64,000 nucleotides of DNA from positions 614,983 through 678,982 of the forward strand of contig NZ_AZEE01000028.1 of NCBI RefSeq assembly GCF_001434895.1, read 5' to 3'. Positions within the stretch are counted from its first letter, which is position 1. Every line of letters starts with the position of its first letter. This document shows, one piece after another, positions 18,444 through 29,639 of the stretch. A model generated the notes under the pieces. That model saw nothing but the letters and a program-made list of their open reading frames with translations. It made no database searches and was not told the origin of the DNA. Source of the stretch: Secundilactobacillus odoratitofui DSM 19909 = JCM 15043. GTDB lineage: Bacteria > Bacillota > Bacilli > Lactobacillales > Lactobacillaceae. Made by a program: the position numbers and the translations under genes.

Positions 18444-20081
18444 TTACTTGGTGATATAAACACTCTTATAACCACGGCTCATGCCAGCTGGATTCCAAAC
18501 GTAGCCATGAACGTTAGGCCGCCACAATTCAGTCGTTGCCGGTTGATACAATGGAATAACACCCTGATTTTGCATCAACACTTTTTCGGCATCGACCAAG
18601 TTTTGGTACCGCTTTTGTGGGTTATTGGCGTTAGTCGTCTGCGAAGCCTTAATCAATTGATCATAGGTTTTATTCGACCAGCCGCCGTTATTGGTAGAAT
18701 TGCCAGTTTCTTCAAGACTCAAGAAGTTAATTGGGTCGGCAAAGTCTGCTCCCCAAGATGACACAACCAAATCAAAATTACCACTCGCCGATCGTGCTAG
18801 CCGGTTTTTATTCGGCACGTTATCAATATTAACGGTCAATCCAGGTAACTTTTCAAACTGATCTTGTAGATACTGAGTGGTTGTTTTAGCTTGATCGGTA
18901 TCATCACTAAGCAACGTTAACGTGACTTTCTTTTGACCAATTTGCTTTAAGCCCTGCGCCCAGAGTTTCTTGGCCTGGGTAGGATTATAAGCCACGCCTG
19001 CCTTGACATAAGCATCTGAAGCAAAGTCCGCTTTTGTCTTAGGATTTTGGACAAAGTTCGTTGACACAAATCCCTTTGGCGCAGTTGAACCATCCCGGAG
19101 AACCTTCGTGGCCAACGCGTTTTTGTTCACAATTTGTGATAGTGCCTGCCGAATTTGCAGGTTTTTAAGTGCTTTGACGTGCTTTTGGTTCAATTGCAAA
19201 TACATCATTGAACCACCAACAAACTTGCTAAAGCCGGCGTTATTCGTATAGTTGGCGACTTGCGTTCCGGATAATGGCGTCACATCCAGTTTCTTTTGGT
19301 TGTACAGATTTAGACCGGTACTTGGACTCTTCACTACTTGGAAATTAATTTTGCTAAGATGAACGTGCTTTTTATCCCAATAGTTCGAGTTCTTCTTCAA
19401 AGTCCAAGTATTATTAGTGCCGTTCCAACCACTAACCGTAAACGGACCATTATTGGCCGTCTTAGCACTGGTTGTCCCGTATTGCTTGCCATACTTTGTG
19501 ACAGCCGACTGTTGTTCTGGGAAGAACGTCGGGAAGGCCAAAAGTAGTTTGAAATAAGGGACCGGTTCGCTAAGCGTCACAACCAGTTTATTTTTACTTG
19601 GTGCGCTGACACCCAGTTTCGACGGACTCATTTTACCCTTTTGAATAGCATCAAAGTTTTTGATGCCCTCAAACAGATAAGCGTATCCAGCCGCCGTTTT
19701 GGGATTGGCCGTCCGACGCCATGAATAGACAAAATCTTTCGCGGTGACGGGTTGACCGTCATTCCACTTATCGTTTTGACGAAGCGTGAAAGTATACTTG
19801 AGGCCATCCTTCGAAACCGTTGTGTGAGTGGCCAAAGCGTTTTCAATCTTTGAATTATTGCCAAGTCGATATAGCCCTTCATTCGTCGAATACAAAGCCG
19901 TTAAACTGACTGACTCAGATGCTGACGAATTATCTAACGATGAAATTGTCTCAGTCGTACTTAGATTAAGTGTCTGATCTGTTGCCATTTGTTTGCTCGT
20001 GCCACTCTTGGACTGACCGCACGCAACGAGCGTCAGTGCTAGTGCGATGCTCGTAACTCCTAAAAGCAATTTTTTTATCAT
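18444..20081 (-). CDS. Oligopeptide ABC transporter substrate-binding lipoprotein, OppA-like
   Basis: About 545 residues from the ATG at 20081, which has GGGGAA upstream; an earlier in-frame ATG at 20096 overlaps the amidase gene by 14 bases. A signal peptide ends in a lipobox (LTLVACGQS, Cys ~20 of this start), so it is a lipid-anchored exported protein. The body is an SBP family 5 fold, with FTLRQNDKWNDGQPVTAKDFVYSW and SWGADFADPINFL. It should bind peptides outside the cell. No permease or ATPase gene is nearby, so it must be an orphan that uses another system. Confidence 0.92.
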   Translation of the reverse strand: MIKKLLLGVTSIALALTLVACGQSKSGTSKQMATDQTLNLSTTETISSLDNSSASESVSLTALYSTNEGLYRLGNNSKIENALATHTTVSKDGLKYTFTLRQNDKWNDGQPVTAKDFVYSWRRTANPKTAAGYAYLFEGIKNFDAIQKGKMSPSKLGVSAPSKNKLVVTLSEPVPYFKLLLAFPTFFPEQQSAVTKYGKQYGTTSAKTANNGPFTVSGWNGTNNTWTLKKNSNYWDKKHVHLSKINFQVVKSPSTGLNLYNQKKLDVTPLSGTQVANYTNNAGFSKFVGGSMMYLQLNQKHVKALKNLQIRQALSQIVNKNALATKVLRDGSTAPKGFVSTNFVQNPKTKADFASDAYVKAGVAYNPTQAKKLWAQGLKQIGQKKVTLTLLSDDTDQAKTTTQYLQDQFEKLPGLTVNIDNVPNKNRLARSASGNFDLVVSSWGADFADPINFLSLEETGNSTNNGGWSNKTYDQLIKASQTTNANNPQKRYQNLVDAEKVLMQNQGVIPLYQPATTELWRPNVHGYVWNPAGMSRGYKSVYITK

Positions 20082-20082
20082 G

Positions 20083-21552
20083 TTATTGTTCCCCATCCCT
20101 AATCTTTAGTAATTGTGATTGCTCAAATAAATTGGCGATTTGTAGTAACAAACGTTCATTCCCCTTGGTTGCCATGAATTGAATTCCCATTGGCAACCCC
20201 CCTGCTGAAATGCTCGTGGGCAGACTAATGGCCGGTTGACCAGTCAAATTGGCCTGTTGTGTAAATGGTGACCGAGTTAAAGCTGGTAACCATTGATCAA
20301 AAATAAGTTGCTGTTGTTCTTTTGGTGACATCGTCTCAATCGACACTAACTGCTTGGCATGGGCTTCTGAAATGAGTGGGTCATTTGCCAATGGTGCCGT
20401 ATCAGCAGTTGTTGGGGTGAGATACAGTGGATATTTTTCGTGAAATTGTGCATATCGGTAACTGGTTTGATCCCACAAGGCTAACGCCTGCGAATATTGC
20501 ACAGCACTGATATGACGGCCAGTTATCCCTAATGCCCAAGTTAGCGGTTCGACATCCCTAGCAGTGATTGGCCGGTTGAACGCCGTGGCAAGGTCATCGA
20601 ACATGGCGGCCGTTTCGCCTTCATTCATGACGTAATAACTATCCATTAACGCGCGACCATCAACATCAGGATGATCTTCAACGACTTCAAAGCCCTGATC
20701 ACTTAAAAAGCGGACGGCGTTCAACACAGCATCAATCGCTGTTTTGGAAACCGGTGTGCCGACTGGTGATTGTAAACTGTAAGCAATTTTAAGGTGGGCT
20801 GGTAATTGGTTCAGTTGACTCAAAGCGCTAGGTGTCATCAATGGCGTTTGAAAGACTGCAGCTGGTTGAACAACTTGCATTGCATCAAGCAAGGCAGCGG
20901 TATCGGCAACCGAACGGGTTAAGGCAAAATTAATGGCTGCCCCCTGCCAAGAACGCCAATCACCCGGACCAACTGGCACCCGACCGCGAGTTGGTTTTAA
21001 ACCAATCAGGCCTGAAAAGCTAGCTGGAATTCTTATCGACCCGCCACCATCACTGGCAGCTGCAATTGGCACCATGCCAGCAGCCACACTCGCAGCTGAG
21101 CCACCACTCGATCCACCAGGTGAATAATCAAGCTGCCACGGATTATGGGCGACTCCGTACAATTTTGAGTCGGTAATGTTCTTAAACCCAAATTCCGGCA
21201 CGTTTGTTTCGCCAATAATAATAAAACCTGCCGCCTGCAAACGTTGAACAAAAAAATCAGTCTGCGTGGCAATTTGATCTGCCAGTAAATTCGACCCTGC
21301 CGTAGCCGGCATGCCACTTAATGATTGACCTAAGCCCTTAATCAATAACGGCACACCAAAAAACGGCTGCCCGTGATCTTCCAGCTTTTCAGCTTCACGT
21401 ATTGCAGCCGCTTGGCGTACGGCCGTCACTGCATTAAGTGCTGGGTTCAGTGTTTCTACCCGTCGCAAAGCAGTCTCCACTAATTCACGTGAAGACACGT
21501 TGCCACTTCGAACTTGTTGTGCAAGTGCTAACGCCGTATCCATCATAACCAA
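20083..21552 (-). CDS. Amidase (amidase signature family)
   Basis: 489 residues with the amidase signature. The catalytic Ser-cisSer-Lys triad is represented by LLIKGLGQS (Lys), GGSSGGSAASVAAG and DGGGSIRIPASFSG (nucleophilic Ser). It has no signal peptide, so it is cytosolic. It hydrolyses an amide substrate that cannot be named from sequence. It is related to GatA but no gatC or gatB is adjacent, so it is unlikely to be the tRNA amidotransferase subunit. The oppA frame starts at its stop, which suggests co-transcription and perhaps processing of an imported peptide or amide. Confidence 0.88.
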   Translation of the reverse strand: MVMMDTALALAQQVRSGNVSSRELVETALRRVETLNPALNAVTAVRQAAAIREAEKLEDHGQPFFGVPLLIKGLGQSLSGMPATAGSNLLADQIATQTDFFVQRLQAAGFIIIGETNVPEFGFKNITDSKLYGVAHNPWQLDYSPGGSSGGSAASVAAGMVPIAAASDGGGSIRIPASFSGLIGLKPTRGRVPVGPGDWRSWQGAAINFALTRSVADTAALLDAMQVVQPAAVFQTPLMTPSALSQLNQLPAHLKIAYSLQSPVGTPVSKTAIDAVLNAVRFLSDQGFEVVEDHPDVDGRALMDSYYVMNEGETAAMFDDLATAFNRPITARDVEPLTWALGITGRHISAVQYSQALALWDQTSYRYAQFHEKYPLYLTPTTADTAPLANDPLISEAHAKQLVSIETMSPKEQQQLIFDQWLPALTRSPFTQQANLTGQPAISLPTSISAGGLPMGIQFMATKGNERLLLQIANLFEQSQLLKIRDGEQ

Positions 21553-21643
21553 TCCCTTTCCTGCTGAAGTTCTAAACTGGACTCTTCAACGTAAAAGATT
21601 ACCGAAACGACTGGGTTCCCAACCCAACCGCCAAAACACCCGT

Positions 21644-22630
21644 TTATGCCTGAGTGTTATCTAACTCTTCTTTAACAAACAGTTTACCAACACTCTGTTC
21701 CGTATAAATCTGTCTAATTGCTGAACCCATTAAGTGACCAACTGAAATGACTTCAACTTTATCAAACTGCTTTTCAGATGGCAACTGAATTGAATCGGTC
21801 ACGATCACTTTTTTTAATGGTGAGGCTTTCATCTGCTCAACAGCGTTTTGACTGAAAACTGGGTGTGTTGCGACCGCGTAAATATCATTTGCACCAGCGT
21901 TCTTAAGCGTTTGAGCCGAGATTGAAATGCGAACGGCTGTATCAATAATATCATCCACTAAAATAGCATTTTTGCCAGCGACTGAACCAATTACAGCGTC
22001 GGCAGAAGTGGTTGATTTATTGGGGTCACGGTTATCTATAATCGCCAGTGGTGCGTGCAATAAATCAGCCATTCGCCGCGCCTTTGAGACGCCCGCATGG
22101 TCAGGTGAAACAACCACTAAATTATCGGTTAAATCATGGTCAACAAAGTAACCGGCTAACAGTGGCGTTGCTTCTAAATGATCCATTGGAATATCAAAGA
22201 AGCCTTGTAATTGAGCAGCGTGTAAATCCAAGGTAACTACCCGGTCAACACCATCATCTTCCAGCAATGACGCAATCAACTTAGCCGTAATTGGCTCGCG
22301 GGAACGGGCCTTACGGTCAGCTCTAGAGTACCCGTAATAAGGAATAACCACGGTGATTGAATGCGCACTGGCACGTCGAACGGCATCAACCATGATCAAA
22401 AGTTCCATTAACATGGTATTCACTGGATCAGAAACTGACTGAATCAAAAACACATCATCGCCACGGATACTTTCATCTACAGTAATCGCAATTTCACCAT
22501 CACTAAAGTGTTTAATGGTTGCTTTACCAAGTGGGACACCAGCCGCAGCAGCAATTTTTTCTGCCAGTGGTCGATTTGAGTTTAATGCAAACATCTTTAA
22601 CGGGTGTTTCGGTTCACTTTGATTTGACAT
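21644..22630 (-). CDS. prs: Ribose-phosphate pyrophosphokinase
   Basis: 328 residues. PRPP synthetase motifs are [14 protein letters not shown] near the start, [32 protein letters not shown] (catalytic flexible loop), [10 protein letters not shown], and the PRPP-binding [12 protein letters not shown]. It makes PRPP from ribose 5-phosphate and ATP for nucleotide, histidine and NAD synthesis. In the PRPP-binding loop the common [10 protein letters not shown] is [10 protein letters not shown], a variant seen in second copies of this enzyme in lactobacilli. It may therefore be a paralogue with changed regulation. Confidence 0.92.
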   Translation of the reverse strand: MSNQSEPKHPLKMFALNSNRPLAEKIAAAAGVPLGKATIKHFSDGEIAITVDESIRGDDVFLIQSVSDPVNTMLMELLIMVDAVRRASAHSITVVIPYYGYSRADRKARSREPITAKLIASLLEDDGVDRVVTLDLHAAQLQGFFDIPMDHLEATPLLAGYFVDHDLTDNLVVVSPDHAGVSKARRMADLLHAPLAIIDNRDPNKSTTSADAVIGSVAGKNAILVDDIIDTAVRISISAQTLKNAGANDIYAVATHPVFSQNAVEQMKASPLKKVIVTDSIQLPSEKQFDKVEVISVGHLMGSAIRQIYTEQSVGKLFVKEELDNTQA

Positions 22631-22675
22631 GTTTACCCTCCAGGAATTCGTTTACAGTTACATACTGTCTAAATA

Positions 22676-25219
22676 TTACACTACCGAGTTACTTATTGTA
22701 AATGACTTTGGCGTCACTTTTCCCATTCCAATCATTGGATCAATTTGACCGCTACTAATTAACTCAGCTGTCAGGATACCATCATTGAGTATTTCAGGTT
22801 GTTCAACCGTTTTCGTTGCTTTTTGGGGCGTATCTATTTCATTTGGCGTTGTCGCTGAAGATGCCAAGTTCGTTACGTCTTTGGCTGTTGCTTCACTGGT
22901 ATCCGGTGACGCTAAGACGTTACTTTCAGCGACTTCTGAGATTGTAGCAGTCAGTCGATCGACTAACGCAGTTTGGCGGTTAACTGACTGTCGTTCAACG
23001 CTGACTTGAAAGGCACGTTGTTCACCAAGCAAAATCAGGGTGGATTTGGCCCTAGTGATGGCGGTGTAGAGCAAATTACGCTGAAGCATGCGTGAAAACT
23101 GCATCACCATCGGCAAAATCACCATTTTGAACTGACTCCCCTGCGCCTTATGAATCGACGTACAGTACGCCAGGGTCAACTTATCCCATTCGTTTCGTGG
23201 GTAAGTCACCTCGGTTTGATCAAAGGCAACTGTCAGTTTATCGACTTTATCCGAGTTACCCTTGTCTTTAGCAAAAGTAATCCCCACAATTTCACCAATA
23301 TCACCGTTAAAAACGTTGTTTTCCGGACTGTTCACTAAATGTAAAACCTTATCGCCAATTCGAAATTTTTCATCCCGAAATTCAACTTGTTTTTTGTGGG
23401 TAGCAGTCAATGGATTCATAATATCTTGAATAATCGTATTGAGGCGCGTAATTCCAGCTGGGCCTCGGTACATTGGTGCTAAGACTTGCACGTCCTCAGC
23501 CGAAAAGCCACGGGCCTTCGCTTTACCAATGATTTGTTCAATCACCGATGGCATTTGAAACGCATTACATTGGATGAACGAACGATCCGGTTTATTTTGG
23601 GTAAAGTCAGCGGGTAGCTTGCCGGTTTTAATGTCGTGAGCGAGTGGAATAATCGAAGAATCATTACCTTGACGGTAGATCGTCGTTAATTCCATTGCGT
23701 TGACACGGTGACTGCGTAACAAATCGTAAAATACTTGTCCGGGACCGACTGAGGGCAACTGGTCCTTATCGCCCACAAAGACAATCTGCATGGTATCAGG
23801 AATTGCGCGTAGCAAGGTTCTAAATAAGAAGATATCGACCATTGACATCTCATCGATAATCAAAAGTGAGCCCTCTAAGTCCTTAGCAGCCGCTTCATCG
23901 TTACTTTCACGACCAGTTAAGCCAAGTAACCGGTGAATGGTACTGGCTGGCAAACCAGTCGTTTCACTCATCCGCTTCGCTGCCCGCCCAGTTGGTGCGG
24001 CCAATAAAATCGGAAATGGTTTGTCCTTATACTGGTTGATATCTAATGACAAATCATGTAATTTCGCATACAAATTGACAATACCGTTAATAATCGTGGT
24101 CTTCCCGGTTCCGGGACCACCAGTCAACAGAAACAGCGGTGACTGGATTGCGTTTAAAATGGCATCTTCTTGAGATTGATCATACGTAATGCCCAAGTTC
24201 CGTTCGACAATGCGCATTTTTTTAGTCAGCGTTTCGTCGTCAAATTGCTTCACTTGTTCTGAATTAGCCAGTCGATTAAGGTGCTCAGCTGCCTGCCACT
24301 CCGCATCGTATAATTGTTTCAAAAAGATGCGGTTGCCTTCACCAACCACTTTTTGTGCCTTGCCAAGCTCTAATAGCTGATCAGCAACAGCTTGTGGTGC
24401 TACTGCAACGTTTCGACTCTCTTGCAAAATATGAATCGTGCTCTTTAATAGCGGCTCTGCCGTCGTGTAGGTGTTGCCTTCAGACATTGCCAACTCGTTT
24501 AGGGCCTGCAAAAGACCGGCTTGCAACCGTTGTGGGGACAAGGCTTCAATCCCAAGTTGCTCGGCGATTTGATCTGCTCGTTTGAAGCTAACACCATTAA
24601 TATCTTCAACTAACTGATAGGGATTTTCTTGGATGACTTGAAGCGTACGTTCTTTATACCTTTCAAAGATGGCACTGGCCATGCGGCTACCAAACCCATA
24701 ACCATTCAAACCAATAATGATTTGTTCAACCCCATTATTACTGGCTAAATTATCAATTAAGCTTTGCTTGACCGAGGCCTTTAGTCCCAACGGATCTAGT
24801 ACCGATGGATCCTGATTAATCTGATCAATTGCCGTCAAACCTAGTAAGGCAACAATCTTTTCAGCCGTCTTTTTCCCCAGCCCTGGAAAATCATCACCTG
24901 ATAAGTATGCCACAATGCCTTCCTTAGTCGTCGGTGCCTCATTTTGATAATTAGCCGCCTGAAACTGTTGGCCGTACTTTGGATGATCGACTAATTGGCC
25001 GAAAAAACGATAGGGCATTTCCTCAGTGACATCCGCAAAATTACCAGTCACGACAATTTCATCACCATGCCAATCGAGATTGGTAGCCGAAACTTTCACC
25101 AACAATACTTTATAAAAACTGTCTGGACTTTCAAAAAAAGTGGCAACCACTTGACCAACCAAGTATGGTTGCTGTGGCTGCGGTTGAGCGTCAAATAAGT
25201 CAATTGTTTCACTGGCCAA
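22676..25219 (-). CDS. recD2: RecD2-family ATP-dependent 5'-3' DNA helicase
   Basis: 847 residues. An N-terminal OB-like domain is followed by helix-hairpin-helix segments (FPGLGKKTAEKIV) typical of RecD2. The helicase motor follows, with Walker A GGPGTGKTTI, Walker B LLIIDEMSM, the GDKDQLPSVGPG motif and the C-terminal TSIHKAQGSQ. There is no RecB/RecC context. The protein takes part in repair and replication-fork maintenance. The last ~100 residues are Thr/Ser/Ala/Glu-rich and low-complexity, ending in a more ordered short motif. It lies upstream of prs on the same strand. Confidence 0.94.
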   Translation of the reverse strand: MASETIDLFDAQPQPQQPYLVGQVVATFFESPDSFYKVLLVKVSATNLDWHGDEIVVTGNFADVTEEMPYRFFGQLVDHPKYGQQFQAANYQNEAPTTKEGIVAYLSGDDFPGLGKKTAEKIVALLGLTAIDQINQDPSVLDPLGLKASVKQSLIDNLASNNGVEQIIIGLNGYGFGSRMASAIFERYKERTLQVIQENPYQLVEDINGVSFKRADQIAEQLGIEALSPQRLQAGLLQALNELAMSEGNTYTTAEPLLKSTIHILQESRNVAVAPQAVADQLLELGKAQKVVGEGNRIFLKQLYDAEWQAAEHLNRLANSEQVKQFDDETLTKKMRIVERNLGITYDQSQEDAILNAIQSPLFLLTGGPGTGKTTIINGIVNLYAKLHDLSLDINQYKDKPFPILLAAPTGRAAKRMSETTGLPASTIHRLLGLTGRESNDEAAAKDLEGSLLIIDEMSMVDIFLFRTLLRAIPDTMQIVFVGDKDQLPSVGPGQVFYDLLRSHRVNAMELTTIYRQGNDSSIIPLAHDIKTGKLPADFTQNKPDRSFIQCNAFQMPSVIEQIIGKAKARGFSAEDVQVLAPMYRGPAGITRLNTIIQDIMNPLTATHKKQVEFRDEKFRIGDKVLHLVNSPENNVFNGDIGEIVGITFAKDKGNSDKVDKLTVAFDQTEVTYPRNEWDKLTLAYCTSIHKAQGSQFKMVILPMVMQFSRMLQRNLLYTAITRAKSTLILLGEQRAFQVSVERQSVNRQTALVDRLTATISEVAESNVLASPDTSEATAKDVTNLASSATTPNEIDTPQKATKTVEQPEILNDGILTAELISSGQIDPMIGMGKVTPKSFTISNSVV

Positions 25220-25236
25220 GCTGGTACACCCGCTTT

Positions 25237-25953
25237 CTACTGGTCACTTTTCGTCGTATTTTTTGGTTTGAGTAATAGGTTTTGAATATCAGTCAACCGT
25301 GACTGACCCTTGTCGTAATAATCACGATCAAGTTTTTTAGCCGCCTCAAAATACTTGGTGGCATCCACTCCTAGCACAACCGCACAAATCCCTCGGTCAA
25401 ACTGAGCACGCCCGTTTTTCGGGTCACTGGCTAACACCTTATCGTAGTAGGTGGTCGCGTCTTTAAAACTTCCAACAGCTAACAGATTATCCGCGATTAA
25501 CTGATTGACCTGAGGATCTTGTTGGCGATTTTGAGCAGCCGTTAAAGCAAAAGCCAGCGCCGTTTTATGATCGTTATTCCCCATGTAACTCTGAGCTAAC
25601 ATCAAATAGGCATCGCTCTTAAGCTTAGTGTCCTTCACCTGATTAAATTGTTCGATGGCTTTTTGATATTCCCCAGCTTCATAGTATACATTGCCAAGAC
25701 CGTACGTTAGCGTGTCCTTAGCTTGCCGACTCTTGTCAGCAAACAGACCGAGTGCTTTTACCAGCAGTTCTTCTGCTTGGGTATAACTCTTTAGATTAAC
25801 TAAGAGTGCGCCTAAATCGTAGTAAGTATGATAATCATCCGGATTGTCATCGATTTCTTGCACGAGTCGGTGTAAAACCGCCTCAGATTGTTTTTGTTTC
25901 GCATCCCGTTCAGCCTTTTTAACGTCATTTCCCGCTTGCGGTTGCTGTGTCAT
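25237..25953 (-). CDS. Tetratricopeptide-repeat protein
   Basis: 238 residues. After a charged N-terminus there are about five TPR units from ~35 to ~215, with patterns such as YYDLGALLVNLKSYTQAEELL, YEAGEYQKAIEQFNQ and FKDATTYYDKVLASDP. There is no signal peptide or membrane segment. TPR proteins in this position before recD2 (17 bases upstream) are common in lactobacilli. They probably act as a protein-protein scaffold, but the partner is unknown. The preceding gene ends 12 bases upstream. Confidence 0.85.
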   Translation of the reverse strand: MTQQPQAGNDVKKAERDAKQKQSEAVLHRLVQEIDDNPDDYHTYYDLGALLVNLKSYTQAEELLVKALGLFADKSRQAKDTLTYGLGNVYYEAGEYQKAIEQFNQVKDTKLKSDAYLMLAQSYMGNNDHKTALAFALTAAQNRQQDPQVNQLIADNLLAVGSFKDATTYYDKVLASDPKNGRAQFDRGICAVVLGVDATKYFEAAKKLDRDYYDKGQSRLTDIQNLLLKPKNTTKSDQ

Positions 25954-25965
25954 AATTTCACCTCA

Positions 25966-26625
25966 TTAAATTGTATCCGTTGCATCAAGTTGTCGTTTTA
26001 AATAATCGGTCTTGTTCCACGCGATTAGGTTAAAATGCTGACCCAGATCCGTGGTTTCCAAGATGGTCGTTGACGTATTGCTGAGCCCGCCACGGTCCCG
26101 TAAGTGCGCTAATGGTGTTTCAAGTAAGGCGTTAATTTCTGCGTTCAAAGCCGCACCATGACTAACAATCAAAACGTTTTGGTCTGGTGCCGGGTATTGG
26201 CGCACAATGTTTAAAATAGCGGGTGTCATGCGGTCAATCAACTCCTGAAAGCTCTCACCACCAATTTGAACTGGTCGATAATCGGCTGGTGCATTCCTAA
26301 AAGCGTCAAACTCTTTCGGAAAAGTAGCTTGGGCTTCCTTAAAAAGCATCCCTTCCATGCGACCTAAATGAAACTCTTCTAGTCGACTGAGCAGGCTAAG
26401 TGTGGGCTGTCCAGGTAAACTTTGTCGAACCGTCAATGCAGTATCGCGGGCTCGTTTAATTGGGCTCGCAAAAATGTGTGCAAATTGAATCTGGCTCAAA
26501 TAGGTACCCGCCTGGCGGATTTCATCATAACTTTGCGGCAACAATGGTGAATCACCACCCGCACCTTGATACCGAGATTCTAGGTTCCATTGGGTTTTGC
26601 CGTGTCTTAAAAAATATAGTTTCAA
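25966..26625 (-). CDS. Histidine phosphatase (phosphoglycerate mutase-like)
   Basis: 219 residues. The catalytic RHG motif is in LYFLRHGKTQWN (His ~8), followed by SRYQGAGGDSPL, the conserved SPIKRARDTA and the second catalytic His in VSHGAALNAE. This is the cofactor-dependent mutase/phosphatase fold. It is more likely a broad phosphatase than glycolytic GpmA because of its length and divergent C-terminus. It lies 12 bases ahead of the TPR gene on the same strand. Confidence 0.87.
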   Translation of the reverse strand: MKLYFLRHGKTQWNLESRYQGAGGDSPLLPQSYDEIRQAGTYLSQIQFAHIFASPIKRARDTALTVRQSLPGQPTLSLLSRLEEFHLGRMEGMLFKEAQATFPKEFDAFRNAPADYRPVQIGGESFQELIDRMTPAILNIVRQYPAPDQNVLIVSHGAALNAEINALLETPLAHLRDRGGLSNTSTTILETTDLGQHFNLIAWNKTDYLKRQLDATDTI

Positions 26626-26771
26626 TCTAATCCCTCACTACTGACAATATGCTGACGTCTTGATAATTATTTCTCTCAAAATTTTGAAATCATTTCTATT
26701 ATGACAGGTTTTCAAGTCAGTGTCACATAGTTCGTCACCAATATTCAATCAATGGGCGCACAAAATCGAAC

Positions 26772-26811
26772 AAAAAAAGTCCCGAGATTTTAAATTAAAA
26801 TCTCAGGACCC
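26772..26811 (-). terminator. Terminator of the csp-nudix-...-mnmA unit
   Basis: GTCCCGAGATTTTAA and its complement (one mismatch) form a long stem followed by seven T on the minus strand. It lies ~50 bases after the mnmA stop. Confidence 0.88.
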
Positions 26812-26858
26812 GATATATTGAATAGGTTAAAAGCAAACCCCATTCAGTTGACTACAAT

Positions 26859-27998
<1,140 letters not shown>

Positions 27999-28102
27999 TC
28001 ATAACAGATTCTGGAGAATCCACGAGTTGAAGGTCGCAAAAATCCAGTATAAATGATATTACACGGGTCTAGAAGCGAATGCAAGTGATGATACTCACAG
28101 CA

Positions 28103-28450
28103 TTACGCTTGGACCGGTTCGATAATCTCACGGTCACTTAAAGTGGCCATGATGTAGTGGAATTGTTCCAAGTAAGCTGCTGATTTTTCCATCTTAAAAA
28201 TATTGACTTCGCGCATGCCATTAGCAGCTAGCGCGGCAAACTTAAAGCCGTTCAGATCCGAATTAACCGTTACTTTTAACTCGACTGCAGCATTGTATGG
28301 AGAACTTGGATCAAGTGACCGTTTTAAGATGAAATTGCCATTTTTAGTTTCCTGGAAGCCAACGTCTTTCAGTGAAAATTTTTTAATTTGCTGACTAATT
28401 GTGTAAGCTTGTTGATCACCTAAAAGTTTGGTTGTTTTATCAAATGCCAT
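28103..28450 (-). CDS. DUF1831 protein
   Basis: 115 residues. The start (ATG 28450) has GAGGTGAAC upstream. It matches the DUF1831 family as I remember it (small alpha/beta protein found between cysteine desulfurase and mnmA in lactobacilli). It contains KFSLKDVGFQETKNGNF and LNGFKFAALAANG. It has no signal peptide. It directly follows the desulfurase stop by a single base, so translation is probably coupled. A role in sulfur transfer to tRNA is inferred from position only. Confidence 0.83.
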   Translation of the reverse strand: MAFDKTTKLLGDQQAYTISQQIKKFSLKDVGFQETKNGNFILKRSLDPSSPYNAAVELKVTVNSDLNGFKFAALAANGMREVNIFKMEKSAAYLEQFHYIMATLSDREIIEPVQA

Positions 28451-28451
28451 G

Positions 28452-29615
28452 TTAGTTCACCTCACTGCGCGCTTTTACCCGCGAGACAATTTTTGCAATG
28501 TTATCGACCAGTGCTTCAACGTCGTCTTCCGTAGTATACCGACCAAAACTAATTCGAATTGATTCAGATATCCGTGGACTATCTGAACCAAACATCGCGG
28601 TCAACACGTGGCTTGGTTCAATTGAACCAGCGGTACATGCAGAACCACCGGAAACCGCAATTCCTGCCAAATCAAGATTGGTTTGCATCACGTACGTTGA
28701 AACGCCTTTGATCCAAATGTTAAGCACGTGCTGCAGGTTATCTGCCTTTAACGACCCATTGACGGCAAACGGCACGCCCTTTTGCGTTAGACCATCAATG
28801 ATCTGTTGCTTGTATTGCGCATACTTATCCTGACGATGGACTTTTTCTTCAGGCGTAATTGTCTGAACAGCTGCTGCAAAGCCGGCGATACCCGGAATGT
28901 TTTCTGTCCCGGCTCGACGTTTTTCTTCTTGGTCACCGCCCTTTAGGAAGCTTGGAAAGTTCACGCCAGTTCGCCGGTACAAAAAGCCGACCATTTTTGG
29001 CCCGTTAATTTTATGGGCAGACGTTGACAGCATATCGATATGGTCACGTTTAACATCAATATCTAATAAGCCATACGCCTGAACAGCATCCGTATGGAAC
29101 CAAGCTTGATGATCCTTGAGAATTTCACCAATTTCATGAATTGGCATCCGACTCCCAACCTCATTATTGCCCATCATAATTGTCACTAAGATGGTATCAT
29201 CACGCAGCGCGTCCTTAAAATCAGCCAAACTAATCTCGCCAGTTTCATCAACTGGAAGATAGGTGACTTCAAACCCCAACGTTTCGAGGTAGTGAAGTGG
29301 TTTTAGGATGGCTTCGTGTTCAATTGCCGTGGTAATAATATGTTTACCCAATGATTGTCTTGATAACGCCGTTTGAATCACTGCGGTGTTATCACTTTCG
29401 GTCCCACCACTGGTAAAAATAATCTCGTCGTCATCGGCATTTAAACTCTGCGCAATCGTGTGCCGACTATTTTCCAAGATTGTATGTGCCTCACGACCTA
29501 AGCCATACAACGTCGATGCATTACCGTAAACGTTTTGCAACTTGTCCGTCATCTCAGCCAATACTTCACTTGAGATTGGGGTTGTTGCAGCGTTGTCTAA
29601 ATAGATTTCTTTCAC
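28452..29615 (-). CDS. Cysteine desulfurase (IscS/NifS type)
   Basis: 387 residues, start GTG at 29615 with AAGGAG upstream. Class V aminotransferase features include IYLDNAATTP at the N-terminus and the PLP-binding lysine in STSAHKINGPKMVGF. The active-site cysteine lies in VSGGSACTAGSIEPSH. It takes sulfur from cysteine to form an enzyme persulfide. There are no isc/suf scaffold genes beside it. With mnmA downstream it is best read as the tRNA-thiolation-dedicated enzyme (YrvO-like). Confidence 0.94.
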   Translation of the reverse strand: MKEIYLDNAATTPISSEVLAEMTDKLQNVYGNASTLYGLGREAHTILENSRHTIAQSLNADDDEIIFTSGGTESDNTAVIQTALSRQSLGKHIITTAIEHEAILKPLHYLETLGFEVTYLPVDETGEISLADFKDALRDDTILVTIMMGNNEVGSRMPIHEIGEILKDHQAWFHTDAVQAYGLLDIDVKRDHIDMLSTSAHKINGPKMVGFLYRRTGVNFPSFLKGGDQEEKRRAGTENIPGIAGFAAAVQTITPEEKVHRQDKYAQYKQQIIDGLTQKGVPFAVNGSLKADNLQHVLNIWIKGVSTYVMQTNLDLAGIAVSGGSACTAGSIEPSHVLTAMFGSDSPRISESIRISFGRYTTEDDVEALVDNIAKIVSRVKARSEVN

Positions 29616-29639
29616 TTTTCTAACTCCTTGTTTACAACC

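Noticed and set aside
20083..21552. GatA subunit of the tRNA-dependent amidotransferase
   Set aside because: No gatC or gatB is adjacent, and the gene is coupled to an OppA lipoprotein. A stand-alone amidase fits better.
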